The translations under genes were made by a program, and so were the position numbers. Positions 14,951-28,001 of a DNA stretch of 53,594 nt are shown here, one piece after another (positions within the stretch are counted from its first letter, which is position 1; each line of letters starts with the position of its first letter). The notes beneath the pieces were generated by a model. That model was given only the letters and a program-made list of their open reading frames with translations, did not search any database and had not been told where the DNA came from. Source of the DNA: a virus; IMG/VR virus record IMGVR_UViG_3300044617_000068, positions 1-53,594 of that record. One strand, written 5' to 3'.

Positions 14951-17848
14951 TCACAAATTATACTGCGTCTTATCTGGTAAAATAGTGCGTCTAGGAAAGA
15001 GTACATAAAAATCCTTGCTGTCTACAGGATTTGGAACAGGAACTCCGCTAGGATATCTAGTCCAAGTGCTAGGAGTAACTTCTGTAGACAAATCATATGT
15101 CAATTCTTTTCCTACTGTGAATCTGTCGATCTGGAAATTGATTTTGTTCAATGTGTAAGGCCATTGTGTTTCGATATTATGCTTGATTATCTCAGCATAT
15201 GATACAGCGTCATACACTCCAGACATGCTACCAGTCCCGCTTACTATGCTTATATTAGTTCCATATTGCGTGAGGCTGAGTTTTATTTTGTTTGTGGCTG
15301 TGTTGATCTGATTGACATAATATGTCACTCCAGGATTCAAACTTCCTATGCTATCACCACTGAATACTATCTCACCGCCTACTATCAATCCTTCTACAGA
15401 ATCTAATTCTACTTCATTAGTAGCATTAAAAGTCTCAATCGCTGTGACAGTTATGGGTTCTGGAATCTTAGTATATGCTATGACCCAAGAAGGGGTAAAG
15501 CCTAATGTGTTGCCATCAGCCTGTTGACTAGTCATCCATAATGGTAACAATCTAAAATTGAAGTCTACTCCTAAATCTTGTTCAATGCGCTTGCGCATAT
15601 TTTCTAAACTGTTAGGATATAATACTCTAGCATATCCCGGAGTCAAACTTGTATAGAATGTAGGAACGCCCTGTTGCATCAAGATAGGTAGACCAGTCTG
15701 TGTCAACAAATCATATTCAAAATAATTGGTTATTATCTTTGCTTCTTGATTAAAGATATAACTTGTATAGATATCTGTGCTACTTGCATACCAAGGACCG
15801 AGATTTAAATCTATGAATCTAGGCCAGAATATCTCTTCGCTGATGCTTTCGCTGTAACGATAATCGAAATCATAATTAGGATCATATTTCTGTAGATTGT
15901 CGATCACTGTTGAATAGATCACTTCATATAAAGGAGTGCCGTTGTCATCTTTAGCCACTGCTGTTTTTAATTGTCCTAAAATTATGTTTCGCCAATAATG
16001 ATTTTTCTTGACAGCCTCGAGGTACTTTTCTATATCGCTTGAATATATTCCATATGCATGAGCATATATTATGCTAGTGGCTTTACCATAATTATTATCA
16101 TCTGGTCTATAGATATAACTATTTGGTATCAATGTTGTATTATCTAACAAAGTAGCAAGTATCTCTCTGTCGGGTATGCTTGGCGTGCATTTAATATATA
16201 GATTGTCAGTAGGTATATCATATTCCTGTATGACAGTCAAAGTAAATGTTCTCTCGCTTGATATCAAAGGTTGTAAACTATCATCTAAAATATCAGGATT
16301 GTATGCTTTGATGGTAAAAGTCCAAGTAGATGTTTCATTCTTATCTTGATAATTAGTTGTAGGTTGATATGAAACTATTCCATCTATAGCGCCGGTCACT
16401 GTGTTGAAAGTAAGATTAGGCGGTAGTTCACCGGTAATTTTCTCGTAAACTAAATTAACATCAGATATCGCTGATATCTGTTTGTTACTTTCTGTAGCAT
16501 TAAATATCGATCCTAAATCATTATCAGTTAACCAAGTAATCTCTCCGTCGATATTATTTGCGACACGGAAACTAAATCTAAATGTTAAACTACCGAAACT
16601 TAAACTTACTGTTTTTATAACTTGTACCGTAAATTCAAATTCTTCAATAGTATTGAGAGGTACAGTAGGGGTACCATATATCCATCCTGTAGAACTGTTT
16701 CCAGTAAATCCAGCTGGCAATTCATTGAAGATGTAAGTCAATTCTTGTTGATCAAAGTCATAACCTAATATCTTGAATGCAAAAAAGTTTCCTGATAAGA
16801 ATTGTCCAATATATGCTTTGCTGCCTGGCGTATAGGTAGTTCCCGGTACAACAACATCACTATCAGGTGGCAACACATAATATCTGTAATCAGGTAGTGG
16901 TTCTATGTCGAATGTCTGTGGTCTTGTATTGAAGATCACGGGATTTCTAGTGTTAGGTGGTTTACCTTGACCGCCTTGATCTATCGGTAATTGTTGATTG
17001 GTAACTGTGATGTTATATTGAGAAAGATCACTACCTAATGGACTGCTTAATATCAATGTAAAATTATATTGGCGTTTAGCAGGTTGTCCTTCTGTTACTG
17101 CTGGTAAGGTAATATCCATGAATCCAGTATCAGAATTTACTAATAGGGTGTCGCCACCTGGTATAGCACTAATCGTGATTTGTGTTGAGTTTACTATTTC
17201 TTTTATGTAATAAACCGTTCCTGCTACTAAACCACCTATTACTGTTCCTGAAAACACTATAGGTCTATTGATTGAGAATTCTGTAGTTCCTGTAGTTGTT
17301 ATAGTGTTAGTAGATAAATCAGTCGATGTTGCTATACTAGTCACTTCGGGTAAGTTCACAATATCTACAGGAGGTTCTGGATATCCTCTGATCAAACCAA
17401 ACTCATTTATCTCAAGACCGGGAGGCAAACTACCCTGCAATACACGAATGTTAACAGGATTAGTTGATAAAGGGTTGCTATATTCTATAGCCTGTTCTAC
17501 CCATAGACTATCAAATGTTTCTAAGATAGGTCCTTCAGGAGTGATGAATGTAGGTACTAATGCACCTGACACCTGTATGCTAAATGTTCTGTCAGCAAAA
17601 TTACCTAAGTTGTCCGTCACTCTAACAACGAAAGTGCTAGTAGTATTTGCTGATTCTACTGCCGGTGCACCTGTCACCAATCCGGCTGGCAAAAAAGTCA
17701 TGCCTGCAGGAACAGATCCGCTTATTAATTGATATGATACCGCTACGGCCGGGGAAACCGGCTCTGCTGTAATAGCGATATTTCTGTTTACTGATACTGG
17801 CGCTACGCCTAGTAATCCTGCAGGTGTTATCCAAATAGGAGCACTCAT
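14951..17848 (-). CDS. Large virion protein with putative-Ig (He_PIG-like) repeats
   Basis: A 965-residue protein beginning MSAPIWITPAGLLG. At least four He_PIG-type Ig-like motifs are visible as LP(P/A)G... then (G/N)xxxGxIxGxP: GSVPAGMTF, SLPPGLEINEFGLIRGYP, LPAGFTGNSSTGWIYGTP and LPPNLTFNTVTGAIDG. Two YY(I/V) modules (near residues 180-240 and 805-870) match those in other virion genes. Between about 560 and 780 lies a helical region (IEKYLEAVKKNHYWRN). Such Ig-like domains commonly mediate weak carbohydrate or cell-surface contact in phage tails. AGGGGG precedes the ATG. The exact location on the virion is unknown. Confidence 0.8.
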   Translation of the reverse strand: MSAPIWITPAGLLGVAPVSVNRNIAITAEPVSPAVAVSYQLISGSVPAGMTFLPAGLVTGAPAVESANTTSTFVVRVTDNLGNFADRTFSIQVSGALVPTFITPEGPILETFDSLWVEQAIEYSNPLSTNPVNIRVLQGSLPPGLEINEFGLIRGYPEPPVDIVNLPEVTSIATSTDLSTNTITTTGTTEFSINRPIVFSGTVIGGLVAGTVYYIKEIVNSTQITISAIPGGDTLLVNSDTGFMDITLPAVTEGQPAKRQYNFTLILSSPLGSDLSQYNITVTNQQLPIDQGGQGKPPNTRNPVIFNTRPQTFDIEPLPDYRYYVLPPDSDVVVPGTTYTPGSKAYIGQFLSGNFFAFKILGYDFDQQELTYIFNELPAGFTGNSSTGWIYGTPTVPLNTIEEFEFTVQVIKTVSLSFGSLTFRFSFRVANNIDGEITWLTDNDLGSIFNATESNKQISAISDVNLVYEKITGELPPNLTFNTVTGAIDGIVSYQPTTNYQDKNETSTWTFTIKAYNPDILDDSLQPLISSERTFTLTVIQEYDIPTDNLYIKCTPSIPDREILATLLDNTTLIPNSYIYRPDDNNYGKATSIIYAHAYGIYSSDIEKYLEAVKKNHYWRNIILGQLKTAVAKDDNGTPLYEVIYSTVIDNLQKYDPNYDFDYRYSESISEEIFWPRFIDLNLGPWYASSTDIYTSYIFNQEAKIITNYFEYDLLTQTGLPILMQQGVPTFYTSLTPGYARVLYPNSLENMRKRIEQDLGVDFNFRLLPLWMTSQQADGNTLGFTPSWVIAYTKIPEPITVTAIETFNATNEVELDSVEGLIVGGEIVFSGDSIGSLNPGVTYYVNQINTATNKIKLSLTQYGTNISIVSGTGSMSGVYDAVSYAEIIKHNIETQWPYTLNKINFQIDRFTVGKELTYDLSTEVTPSTWTRYPSGVPVPNPVDSKDFYVLFPRRTILPDKTQYNL

Positions 17849-17859
17849 ATGTTACCCCC

Positions 17860-20640
<2,781 letters not shown>

Positions 20641-20646
20641 ATTTTA

Positions 20647-20653
20647 TATTTAT
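20647..20653 (-). promoter_or_regulatory. Late promoter box near fiber A start
   Basis: Minus-strand CATAAATA ends six bases before the ATG at 20640, with only A and T between. No ribosome site is visible, so a leaderless or near-leaderless mRNA is predicted. Confidence 0.6.
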
Positions 20654-20674
20654 GTACCTTTTGTGTCCTGATTT

Positions 20675-23600
20675 TTATGCGAAACTTGCACCAACCGTAT
20701 ACCACTGAGTAGAACTTACAGCATAATACTGTAGACTTCCACCAGCACCAAGTGTATATGCCGCATTAGTTGCTAATGAATTTATCGTTGCGCCACTTGC
20801 TGGATATACATTTAAGTTTGTTCCGCTTGTATTATTAACGATCAATACCATACCTGCTATAGCAGTAGGCAATCTCACGCCTTGTCCTGCACTTACTGTG
20901 CCTACAACACTTATATCTTTTGTTAAACCTGTAGCGTCACCTTGTACAGTACCGGCTGCGCTTATTCCTGTCTGTACACTGCGTAGATAGTTACCACCTA
21001 CACTTAGTGAACCAGTTGTCTTATTGAATGTCAAGTTAGCATCAGCGCCGAATGATGATGCATCATTGAACTGAACTTGTGTATTGCTACCTGCCGCTAC
21101 GCCTGCGCTACCTGTAGCACCGGTTAGACCTGTAGCACCAGTTAGACCAGTAGCACCTGTAGGTCCTGTTAGACCTGTTGCTCCTAATCCAGTGGCTCCA
21201 GTTGGACCAACTACACCTGTCGCACCAGTTGGTCCGGGTACTGTACTAGCCGGGCCAGTCGCACCAGTTGGGCCTGCTACGCCAGTAGCACCAGTTGGTC
21301 CACCTGAAGGGCCTACTGGGCCTGTAGCACCTATGCTACCACCTGATGATACTGCCGCGTAACCTGATTGCGCACTAGTGAAGGTTAATACTAATAAGTT
21401 AGCATTAGTGAATGTTATTGTCGGGTAATCATAACGACCTACAAAACTATTGCCGGTAGCATCGATTGGTTCAACGTTAACATATTGATTGTTTAAGTTA
21501 TGTGCAACTGTCCAAGTTGATGAGGGTGAACTTTGTGTATGTACATAAGTTGAGCCAGAAGGGCCAGTAGCACCTGTTGCTCCATCAGCACCAGTAGCAC
21601 CGGTGCTACCATCAACACCTATAGTGCCCGGAGTTCCGGTCGCACCCGTTGGTCCTGTTAAACCAGTCGCGCCTGTCGGACCACCTGAAGGGCCTGTTGC
21701 TCCTGCAGGACCAGTAGCACCAGTAGAACCTACTGCACCACCTGCTGACACGGCAGCATATCCTGTTACAGCACTACTGAATGTTAGTGTTACAGTATTA
21801 GCGTCATTGAAGAAAACTGCAGGATAGTCATATCTGCCTACATAACTGTAACCGTTTGCCGCTATAGGCTCAACGTTAACATAAAGACTATTCAAATTAT
21901 GAGCGATAGTCCATGTAGTGCTTGCCGCACCTTGAGTGTATATAAATGAACCACCCGGTGGCCCGGCTGCACCAGTAGCACCAGTAGAACCTACTGCACC
22001 ACCTGCTGAAACAGCGGCATAGCCAGTAACCGCAGTGCTAAATGTCAATGTTACTGTGTTAGCATCATTGAAGAATACTGTTGGATAATCATATCTACCA
22101 ACATAACTATAACCATTCGCGGCTACAGGTTCAATATTGACATAAAGACTATTCAAGTTGTGATTAATAGTCCAAGTAGTGTTTGCACTACCCTGAGTGT
22201 ATATGAATGAACCACCGGGTGGTCCTGCCATACCAGTTGCGCCTGTTGACCCTTGCGGTCCGCCTGCTGATATTGCGGCATAACCTGCTGTTGCAGTTGT
22301 AAATGTTAATGTTAAAGAATTTGCGTCAACGAATGTGATTGCTGGATAATCATATCTACCAACAAAACTATTACCTGCTGTGTCTATTGGTTCGACATTA
22401 ACATATTGATTATTAAGATTGTGAGTGACATTCCAAGTAGTGCTTGGTGAACTCTGAGTATGTAAGTATATTGAACCTAGACCTGGTAAGCCTTGCGGAC
22501 CTGTAGCACCAGTCGCACCTTGACCGTCTATACCTGCTGTGCTAGTATCATACCATAATACATCAGTGATCGGCGGTGCTGTAGGTCCTTCAACGATGCC
22601 TGATAGACCAGTGGCACCTGTTGCGCCCATGACATTCTGTAATTCTACTACTGATATAACTGGACCTGCGCTCTCACCGAATACCCATCCTGCACCATTG
22701 TTGTCAACTAATTTTACTGAATATGTATGTGTGCCGGCTGCAGGTTCATCAATGACTTCTAATGCATAAGGCACATTTTCTTGTGTGTTGCTTGATTCGC
22801 ATTGAACATTAGCACCTACTGCTGTGCTATCTCTAAAAAGATTTAATATAGCATATGCACCAGTTGATAAAGGATTTGCGTCGCCAGTGGCTATGATCTG
22901 TACTGGTCCACCTGTAGTTGTTATTGATACGCTTACGATTGTGAATGGCTTAGGTTGACCACTGTAAACAACGATGTTACCTAATGTTTGTTCATAGTTA
23001 ACTGAGGCTAATGTCGGCGCAACACCTGTCGCACCAGTTAGACCGGTTGCACCAGTTAGACCGGTTGCACCAGTTGAGCCTGATCCCGTCGCACCTTGTA
23101 GACCTGTTGCACCTTGGGGACCTGTCGCACCAGTAGGACCCGTAGCACCTGTCGTGCCACCGCCACCGCCACCACCTGGACCCCAATATAATGCGCCGTT
23201 ACCGTAAGTTGTTAATACATTACCAGATGATCCACCTGTGATTACTAGATTAGATACGACACCTAAATTTGCACCCTGGTTAACATTCAAAGTATTAGCA
23301 GTAACTATGTTACCTTCAACTTCACCTGCAGGAACAAATATATCTTCTGCTGTGATACTAGCGTCAACTATCATTGAAGTTTCAGTCACAGTAACTACAT
23401 TAGGATTACTGTTGATTGATATCGTTACATTGCCTGCAGGTTGAATGACTACATTTGAATCGCCGTTGTTGATAGAACTTACATTGGCTTGTATGTTTGA
23501 AAGTCCGCCGGCGTCGCCTTCGAAATAAACACCTTTAACTGTTCCTTGAACATCAAGTACATTATTTGCGGCATCAAATATAAAATTTGCAGATGCGGCA

Positions 23601-24475
23601 AAATTATTACTACCATCATTATATTGAACATAACCAGTAGATCCTGCTGCTTCTTGCAGGTCCCAAGGTTGACCGTTAGCATATAATAAATTATCTGTTC
23701 GCAAGTTGCCTACATTGGCAGTATTGTTAACTGTTAGATTGCTTGAAACATCTACAGTTGTTAAAAATGCAGTGCCGGTTGCACTTAAATCATATGTATA
23801 AATCGCGCCAGTAACATTAACATTGTTTGCATTGACATTACTTGTCAAGTTAGCGTTAGTAGCCTGAATGTTATTTGTTATCGTAGCATTGTTCGCTGAA
23901 AGATTTGCACCTACTGATACATTAGTAGTGAAGTTACCGTTATTAGCAAATAAATTTCTAGTGATATTGACATTGCCCGTAACATTGACATTGCCATCTA
24001 TGTTAGCAAGATTACCTAATATGATGTTACCAGTTATAGTACCATTAGCAGTGATGTCACCCAAGCCCATGCTTGTGTTCGGGACCGCACCTATCATTAC
24101 ATTTGGTGCACCATTGGGGTTACCTACTACTAAACTGTTTGAGATATATGAATTATCTCTAAGATCGATATACAATGTCTGTATAGCGTTGTTTACTGTT
24201 GTAGCATATCCTAGACTATTAGGAGCCAATCCTACTTCTAAACTAGTTGTTTGAACATTGAGTCTTGAAAAATCTGCTGAGATTAATACATTTCCGGTAG
24301 AACTATTAACGCTGATACCAGGTTGCTTGGTTCTATTGATAGATAATACGCCGCTGGAAGTCGTTAATCTATAAAGATCAGTAAAATTTTCTTGGGTTTT
24401 CTGAAACGCTGATCTGATCGGATCTGCATCTGGATCATCAGGAAAGCTACCAAAATCTATAATTTGTTGTGCCAT
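20675..24475 (-). CDS. Collagen-like tail fiber B (1266 aa)
   Basis: The longest gene here, 1266 residues. The N-terminal 90 residues ([21 protein letters not shown]...) look like a virion-attachment domain. An Asn/Thr-rich beta-helix-like region follows (about 100-420, many NVNVTGN-type turns), then collagen-like Gly-X-Y blocks alternating with four HNLN modules (near residues 668-738, 755-826, 841-913 and 976-1043). The C-terminal 105 residues match fiber A. It is thus a long modular fiber, likely host-binding at the C-terminal tip. A late box at 24498 and AAGGCGAG ribosome site precede it. No tail-fiber chaperone is recognised beside it. Confidence 0.88.
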   Translation of the reverse strand: MAQQIIDFGSFPDDPDADPIRSAFQKTQENFTDLYRLTTSSGVLSINRTKQPGISVNSSTGNVLISADFSRLNVQTTSLEVGLAPNSLGYATTVNNAIQTLYIDLRDNSYISNSLVVGNPNGAPNVMIGAVPNTSMGLGDITANGTITGNIILGNLANIDGNVNVTGNVNITRNLFANNGNFTTNVSVGANLSANNATITNNIQATNANLTSNVNANNVNVTGAIYTYDLSATGTAFLTTVDVSSNLTVNNTANVGNLRTDNLLYANGQPWDLQEAAGSTGYVQYNDGSNNFAASANFIFDAANNVLDVQGTVKGVYFEGDAGGLSNIQANVSSINNGDSNVVIQPAGNVTISINSNPNVVTVTETSMIVDASITAEDIFVPAGEVEGNIVTANTLNVNQGANLGVVSNLVITGGSSGNVLTTYGNGALYWGPGGGGGGGTTGATGPTGATGPQGATGLQGATGSGSTGATGLTGATGLTGATGVAPTLASVNYEQTLGNIVVYSGQPKPFTIVSVSITTTGGPVQIIATGDANPLSTGAYAILNLFRDSTAVGANVQCESSNTQENVPYALEVIDEPAAGTHTYSVKLVDNNGAGWVFGESAGPVISVVELQNVMGATGATGLSGIVEGPTAPPITDVLWYDTSTAGIDGQGATGATGPQGLPGLGSIYLHTQSSPSTTWNVTHNLNNQYVNVEPIDTAGNSFVGRYDYPAITFVDANSLTLTFTTATAGYAAISAGGPQGSTGATGMAGPPGGSFIYTQGSANTTWTINHNLNSLYVNIEPVAANGYSYVGRYDYPTVFFNDANTVTLTFSTAVTGYAAVSAGGAVGSTGATGAAGPPGGSFIYTQGAASTTWTIAHNLNSLYVNVEPIAANGYSYVGRYDYPAVFFNDANTVTLTFSSAVTGYAAVSAGGAVGSTGATGPAGATGPSGGPTGATGLTGPTGATGTPGTIGVDGSTGATGADGATGATGPSGSTYVHTQSSPSSTWTVAHNLNNQYVNVEPIDATGNSFVGRYDYPTITFTNANLLVLTFTSAQSGYAAVSSGGSIGATGPVGPSGGPTGATGVAGPTGATGPASTVPGPTGATGVVGPTGATGLGATGLTGPTGATGLTGATGLTGATGSAGVAAGSNTQVQFNDASSFGADANLTFNKTTGSLSVGGNYLRSVQTGISAAGTVQGDATGLTKDISVVGTVSAGQGVRLPTAIAGMVLIVNNTSGTNLNVYPASGATINSLATNAAYTLGAGGSLQYYAVSSTQWYTVGASFA
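21347..22472 (-). repeat. Four HNLN modules in fiber B
   Basis: Approximate spans are 21347-21550, 21738-21954, 21999-22213 and 22262-22472. Each encodes about 70 residues following the pattern HTQ/YTQ, TTWTVxHNLN, YVNVEP, VGRYDYP, NANxLTLTF and GYAAVSxGG. The middle two are the most alike. Collagen-like linkers separate them. Confidence 0.85.
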
Positions 24476-24497
24476 GAACTAACTCGCCTTTATAATG

Positions 24498-24504
24498 TAT
24501 TTAT
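24498..24504 (-). promoter_or_regulatory. Late promoter box CGATAAATACA
   Basis: Minus-strand GATAAATAC lies 23 bases before the ATG at 24475, followed by an AAGGCGAG ribosome site. Confidence 0.65.
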
Positions 24505-24532
24505 CGTTTTGGGACAAAGGCTATAACCAAAA

Positions 24533-24560
24533 AAATACCCGGCGATTAAACCGGGTATTT
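24533..24560 (-). terminator. Strong rho-independent terminator
   Basis: A perfect 10-bp stem AAATACCCGG/CCGGGTATTT closes an 8-base loop and continues on the minus strand into an uninterrupted T run. It follows the 760-aa gene. Confidence 0.85.
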
Positions 24561-24563
24561 TAT

Positions 24564-24581
24564 AAAGCATCGAAATGCTTT
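24564..24581 (-). terminator. Upstream hairpin with TTCG tetraloop
   Basis: A 7-bp stem AAAGCAT/ATGCTTT closes a loop that reads TTCG on the minus strand. It sits between the stop codon at 24583-24585 and the stronger terminator, making a tandem arrangement. Confidence 0.6.
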
Positions 24582-24582
24582 A

Positions 24583-26865
24583 TTATTTTCTCAATCCTGC
24601 TAGTTTTACCCAATCACTTACTGATTCGTTAATTTCCTTTTTAGGAGTACCCATTCTATCAGTTTGTCCAGCAATAACAGGAATAGTTGTCTGACCAGTT
24701 GACTTAGGCTTGTTGAGTCCACCTGAGATGACCTTAGTCATAAACTCAATGTCGCGCTCAAATGTAGTCTGTGTGCCGTCTTTACCGGCATCATTTGCCC
24801 ACTCGTCAACCTTTTCTTTCTTGTCTTTCTTGTCATCGTATTCGATGTCTTTCTTTACTTCTTTGCCGGCTTTTTCTGCTTTGTCATCATCCTTACCTTT
24901 ATGACCTTCATCATATTCGATATCCTTAGCGACTTTCTTAGCAGCCTTTTCTGCCTTGTCATCTTTCTCGGCAGTTGATTCTTCAGATAACAATGCTAAT
25001 TTTTTGTATAGATTCAAGAAACTTGATTCTTTCATGGCTGCTTCTTGCTCTTCGTCTGCGTCTGCTGCGGCTACTGCGCCGTTTGCTAATGGATTGCTTT
25101 CCATACCATCTTCGTTAGTTGCACCACCTTTTGATGCTCCGCTAGCCGCTAATGCTGAATCAATTTGTGCTCCAGCCTCTTGACTCTGCTCGTAACCTTC
25201 ACCGTCATCTTCGCTCACTGAATCTGCTTCTAATTGATCTGGAGTTTGTACTTCATCTACCATTTCTTTATTTTCGTCACAGCCGCACTTTGCTTCTGCC
25301 ATGCCGCACTCATTGCAAACCTGTTCGTCTGCATGATCGTGGCTGTGTTTTTCATCCCTGTGATCATCTCCAGATACTTTCTTGATTAGATCCATCATAC
25401 CTGCTTTATCATCATAACCACCGAACTTAGGAGCACCGTAATCACTTATTTGTGCAACTAATTTTGGCTCTTCAACAGATGCTTCTGCATTACCCAATCC
25501 ACCTAAGCCTACTTGCTTGATGAATGCTAACAACTTACCAGCATCATCACCTTGTGCTGTGACGCTTACTGTGTCTTCCATTGCGCCACCTGGGCCATCT
25601 AAACCTTGGCTCATGTTAACGCTTAGACCTTCATTCAATAGATCATTCAACTGCTTGTCTAATGATTCGAATGCAAATGCATCCATCTCTAATACTTCTT
25701 TATCTTTGAATGTCTGACCAAATGCATTGAAACTATCACCTGGAGTTGTCTTGGCTTTGTGTTGCATGTAAGCAGTCTTATCCATCTCGCCTAACGCACC
25801 TTCGTCAGCGCCGTAAGAAGCCATATCATCAACGATGTCTGCTTCTGACTCTACTTCGCTAACTACTAGTCCGCGATTTGGCATCAAACCATAGCACTCA
25901 TCAAGACCTTCTTTGAAACCGTCGTGATAACGCTTGTGTTCTTCTGAACCTTCGTTATAGCGGCAAGCATAATTTGACTTGCTCAATCCGTGTGATTTGC
26001 CTTCGTGATAGGCTGCTTCTAATGTGTTCATAGCTTCATTTACCTGTTTAGATTCTAATACATCTGGATTACGACCTCTGCCTAATCCAGCGCCTTTTGC
26101 TGACATATTATCAATTGTTGGTTGATCGACTTCTTTTAATGCCGCACCTTCGCCTTTTTTCCAGCCGCCTTTGGCGCGCAATGCGAAATTGATTTGTCTT
26201 TGTTTCTTTGCTTCTGGGCTATCCTCACCATGAGGACCACTCTTCTTTAATTTAGCAAGCATTGACTTTAATTCTTCAACGCTCTTATCTTTATATTGAC
26301 CAGTTGGTTTTACTTCAGCATCACCTGCCCACTTCTCGTCAAGCATTGCTGATTCTGGATTATCTTCGGCTGCTTCATTCTTGCCATGCTTCTTGTTATA
26401 CATGCTCCAAGCGATAGCATATGCTCTGCCTTCTTCACCTGGGAATTTTTTCTTCAATGATAAAACAACATCTTCCATTCCTGGAGGTGCCTTTTCCATC
26501 ATTGGCTCTTCTTCTTTTAATTGATCACCGGCTAATGACATCTCGCCTTTACCGATAGCACTCTTAATAGTGGCGGCTAATGCAGGATTTGACACAGTAC
26601 CTAAAGTCTTTGTGCCTTGCTTGATGACTTGTGTTGATTGCTTTGCAGGCTCCATAGTGATCTGCTCTGCTTCTGATAATAATTTTTCAGTTTCAACTTT
26701 CTCAAACCAATCTTTTAAAGATTTCTTTTTATCTTTAGCGGCTAATGCGGCTTTCTTGGCGCGTTCTGCGGCTGCTTCTTTATCGTGTGGCTTATCAGAT
26801 GGCTTAACGTCTTTATCGTAAGCATCTTCTTCGTTAACCATCTCTAAGAATTTTCTAAAATCCAT
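24583..26865 (-). CDS. Large acidic internal-virion-like protein with Cys4 ribbon
   Basis: A 760-residue, highly charged protein from ATG 26865 (MDFRKFLEMVNEED), which has a near-perfect AAGGAGA ribosome site; the frame runs on to 26922 inside the upstream gene. It is mostly disordered or coiled, rich in Lys, Glu, Ala and Asp. A His-rich stretch (HSHDHADEQ) precedes a Cys4 cluster CNECGMAEAKCGCDE near residue 525. Near residues 655-705 a DDKAEKA...KDIEYD unit is repeated. It ends ESVSDWVKLAGLRK. The N-terminus and several internal LNE/LSE/INE sites resemble prohead-protease targets. A scaffold or internal head protein is inferred; the size is unusual. Confidence 0.78.
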   Translation of the reverse strand: MDFRKFLEMVNEEDAYDKDVKPSDKPHDKEAAAERAKKAALAAKDKKKSLKDWFEKVETEKLLSEAEQITMEPAKQSTQVIKQGTKTLGTVSNPALAATIKSAIGKGEMSLAGDQLKEEEPMMEKAPPGMEDVVLSLKKKFPGEEGRAYAIAWSMYNKKHGKNEAAEDNPESAMLDEKWAGDAEVKPTGQYKDKSVEELKSMLAKLKKSGPHGEDSPEAKKQRQINFALRAKGGWKKGEGAALKEVDQPTIDNMSAKGAGLGRGRNPDVLESKQVNEAMNTLEAAYHEGKSHGLSKSNYACRYNEGSEEHKRYHDGFKEGLDECYGLMPNRGLVVSEVESEADIVDDMASYGADEGALGEMDKTAYMQHKAKTTPGDSFNAFGQTFKDKEVLEMDAFAFESLDKQLNDLLNEGLSVNMSQGLDGPGGAMEDTVSVTAQGDDAGKLLAFIKQVGLGGLGNAEASVEEPKLVAQISDYGAPKFGGYDDKAGMMDLIKKVSGDDHRDEKHSHDHADEQVCNECGMAEAKCGCDENKEMVDEVQTPDQLEADSVSEDDGEGYEQSQEAGAQIDSALAASGASKGGATNEDGMESNPLANGAVAAADADEEQEAAMKESSFLNLYKKLALLSEESTAEKDDKAEKAAKKVAKDIEYDEGHKGKDDDKAEKAGKEVKKDIEYDDKKDKKEKVDEWANDAGKDGTQTTFERDIEFMTKVISGGLNKPKSTGQTTIPVIAGQTDRMGTPKKEINESVSDWVKLAGLRK

Positions 26866-26875
26866 TTTAATCTCC

Positions 26876-27487
26876 TTACGCCAATGCGCCAGTCTTAGGC
26901 TTTGCTGGACGCTTGATGTCACTCATTGGGCTCTTATCACCCATTGACTTGTCATCTAGGTATGGCTTGAACGGATCAAATGCGTCCGGTGTTTCTTTAG
27001 CGGCATATGGCATCATGATCTTGCTATCTTTTGCTTGATCCTTGATGCTAGATAGATATGAATCAGCATAATCTTTATTTGCCTGCTCTGCACCGCTTAT
27101 CTTATCGAAATCTTTATTGTTTGGTTCCATCTGGTTAGCATATTCTTCTTGCTCACGATTGATGCTATCGTCATACTTGCTATCAACCAAACGAACATAA
27201 TTTAAATTATAGCCTAATAATTGTGCCAACTGTTGTACCATTGGCTCAGTGCATGGATAACGGAACTTGCACTTTAATAGTGTCACTGGTTCGTTATGTA
27301 CGCCGGGAAAACCATAGACATCTTTCGCTATAGGAAGTGTCTTAGGTGTGATAGGGGCGGCTGGTTCAAACTTCTTTAAATTGAAGATAAACATGTCAAT
27401 GAAGTTCTTGTCTATTTCCCCTGCGATCTTGATAGTAACATCGTACAAATGTACGCTTTCTGCTATGTATTGTTTTAGGCTTTTCAT
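26876..27487 (-). CDS. Internal head protein candidate with targeting peptide
   Basis: A 203-residue protein from ATG 27487; the frame extends to 27517 but that would run into the promoter box. The first residues, MKSLKQYIAESV, closely resemble the capsid-targeting sequence of T4 internal proteins (MKTYQEFIAE then cleavage), suggesting packaging into the prohead and cutting after IAE. The body is alpha/beta to about residue 110 and then becomes charged and disordered, ending KPKTGALA. A late box lies at 27508 and it precedes the 760-aa gene by 10 bases, so the two are probably co-expressed. Confidence 0.75.
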   Translation of the reverse strand: MKSLKQYIAESVHLYDVTIKIAGEIDKNFIDMFIFNLKKFEPAAPITPKTLPIAKDVYGFPGVHNEPVTLLKCKFRYPCTEPMVQQLAQLLGYNLNYVRLVDSKYDDSINREQEEYANQMEPNNKDFDKISGAEQANKDYADSYLSSIKDQAKDSKIMMPYAAKETPDAFDPFKPYLDDKSMGDKSPMSDIKRPAKPKTGALA

Positions 27488-27507
27488 ATCTATGTTCCCG
27501 TATCTAA

Positions 27508-27514
27508 TATTTAT
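27508..27514 (-). promoter_or_regulatory. Late promoter box TGATAAATATT overlapping gp16 stop
   Basis: Minus-strand GATAAATA lies 21 bases before ATG 27487. The TGA stop of the gp16-like gene (27514-27516) overlaps its first bases. Confidence 0.6.
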
Positions 27515-27990
27515 CATTTATCTGTGTTTTTATCTAGAAGTGCCTTGAGTATCTCATTACGGTCTAACGCTTTACCCTGTCCCAAAGGTGTTGCTTCTAT
27601 CTTTTCTTCTTTGCTGGCCTGCTTTTGATCAAGTGATGCTTTCTTTAGTTGCAACTCAATCATCTTTAATTTCTTACTGACTTTAGCAGTTTTAGCAGTA
27701 ATAGCATGTCCTAGCATAGTGCCGGCTACCCCGAATATCTCGCTACTGAAGCGGCTATCAACTTGCATACCTAAATCCATCAAGTCTTTATAACTGTTCT
27801 GAGCTAGGTTTGCTAATTCATCCATCTCTACATCAGCAGATTCCAGACCCCTTACTTGGGGTAGTGCATTCTCAATCTTTTCTAGATTGTTTAGAGCAGT
27901 CTCGGTAACTTCTTGCGTGTCAGGAGGAAGTTCAAGTTCAGGCTCTTCTGCGCTGGCTAAATTAAATAGTTCTTCTAATTTCTTAGTCAT
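27514..27990 (-). CDS. g16: Small terminase subunit, gp16-like
   Basis: A 158-residue, mainly helical acidic protein. The central segment DLGMQVDSRFSSEIFGVAGTMLGHAITAKTAKVSKKLKM follows the layout of T4 gp16 (length 164), where a helix pair around SPRHMEVFATLMGQM drives ring formation. gp16 recognises DNA for packaging and stimulates the gp17 motor. The C-terminus PLGQGKALDRNEIL is conserved, from memory, in marine relatives. The gp17 gene itself is not in the window. The late box ends four bases before the ATG, with no ribosome site. The assignment rests on pattern similarity, not a search. Confidence 0.65.
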   Translation of the reverse strand: MTKKLEELFNLASAEEPELELPPDTQEVTETALNNLEKIENALPQVRGLESADVEMDELANLAQNSYKDLMDLGMQVDSRFSSEIFGVAGTMLGHAITAKTAKVSKKLKMIELQLKKASLDQKQASKEEKIEATPLGQGKALDRNEILKALLDKNTDK

Positions 27991-27994
27991 CGAC

Positions 27995-28001
27995 TATTTA
28001 T
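27995..28001 (-). promoter_or_regulatory. Late promoter box adjoining gp16 start and gp4 stop
   Basis: Minus-strand AATAAATAGTCG ends four bases before ATG 27990. The TAA within it is the gp4 stop codon (27998-28000). Confidence 0.6.

Noticed and set aside
22998-23186. Arg/Trp/Cys-rich short minus frame in fiber B
   Set aside because: Out-of-frame shadow of collagen-like sequence.
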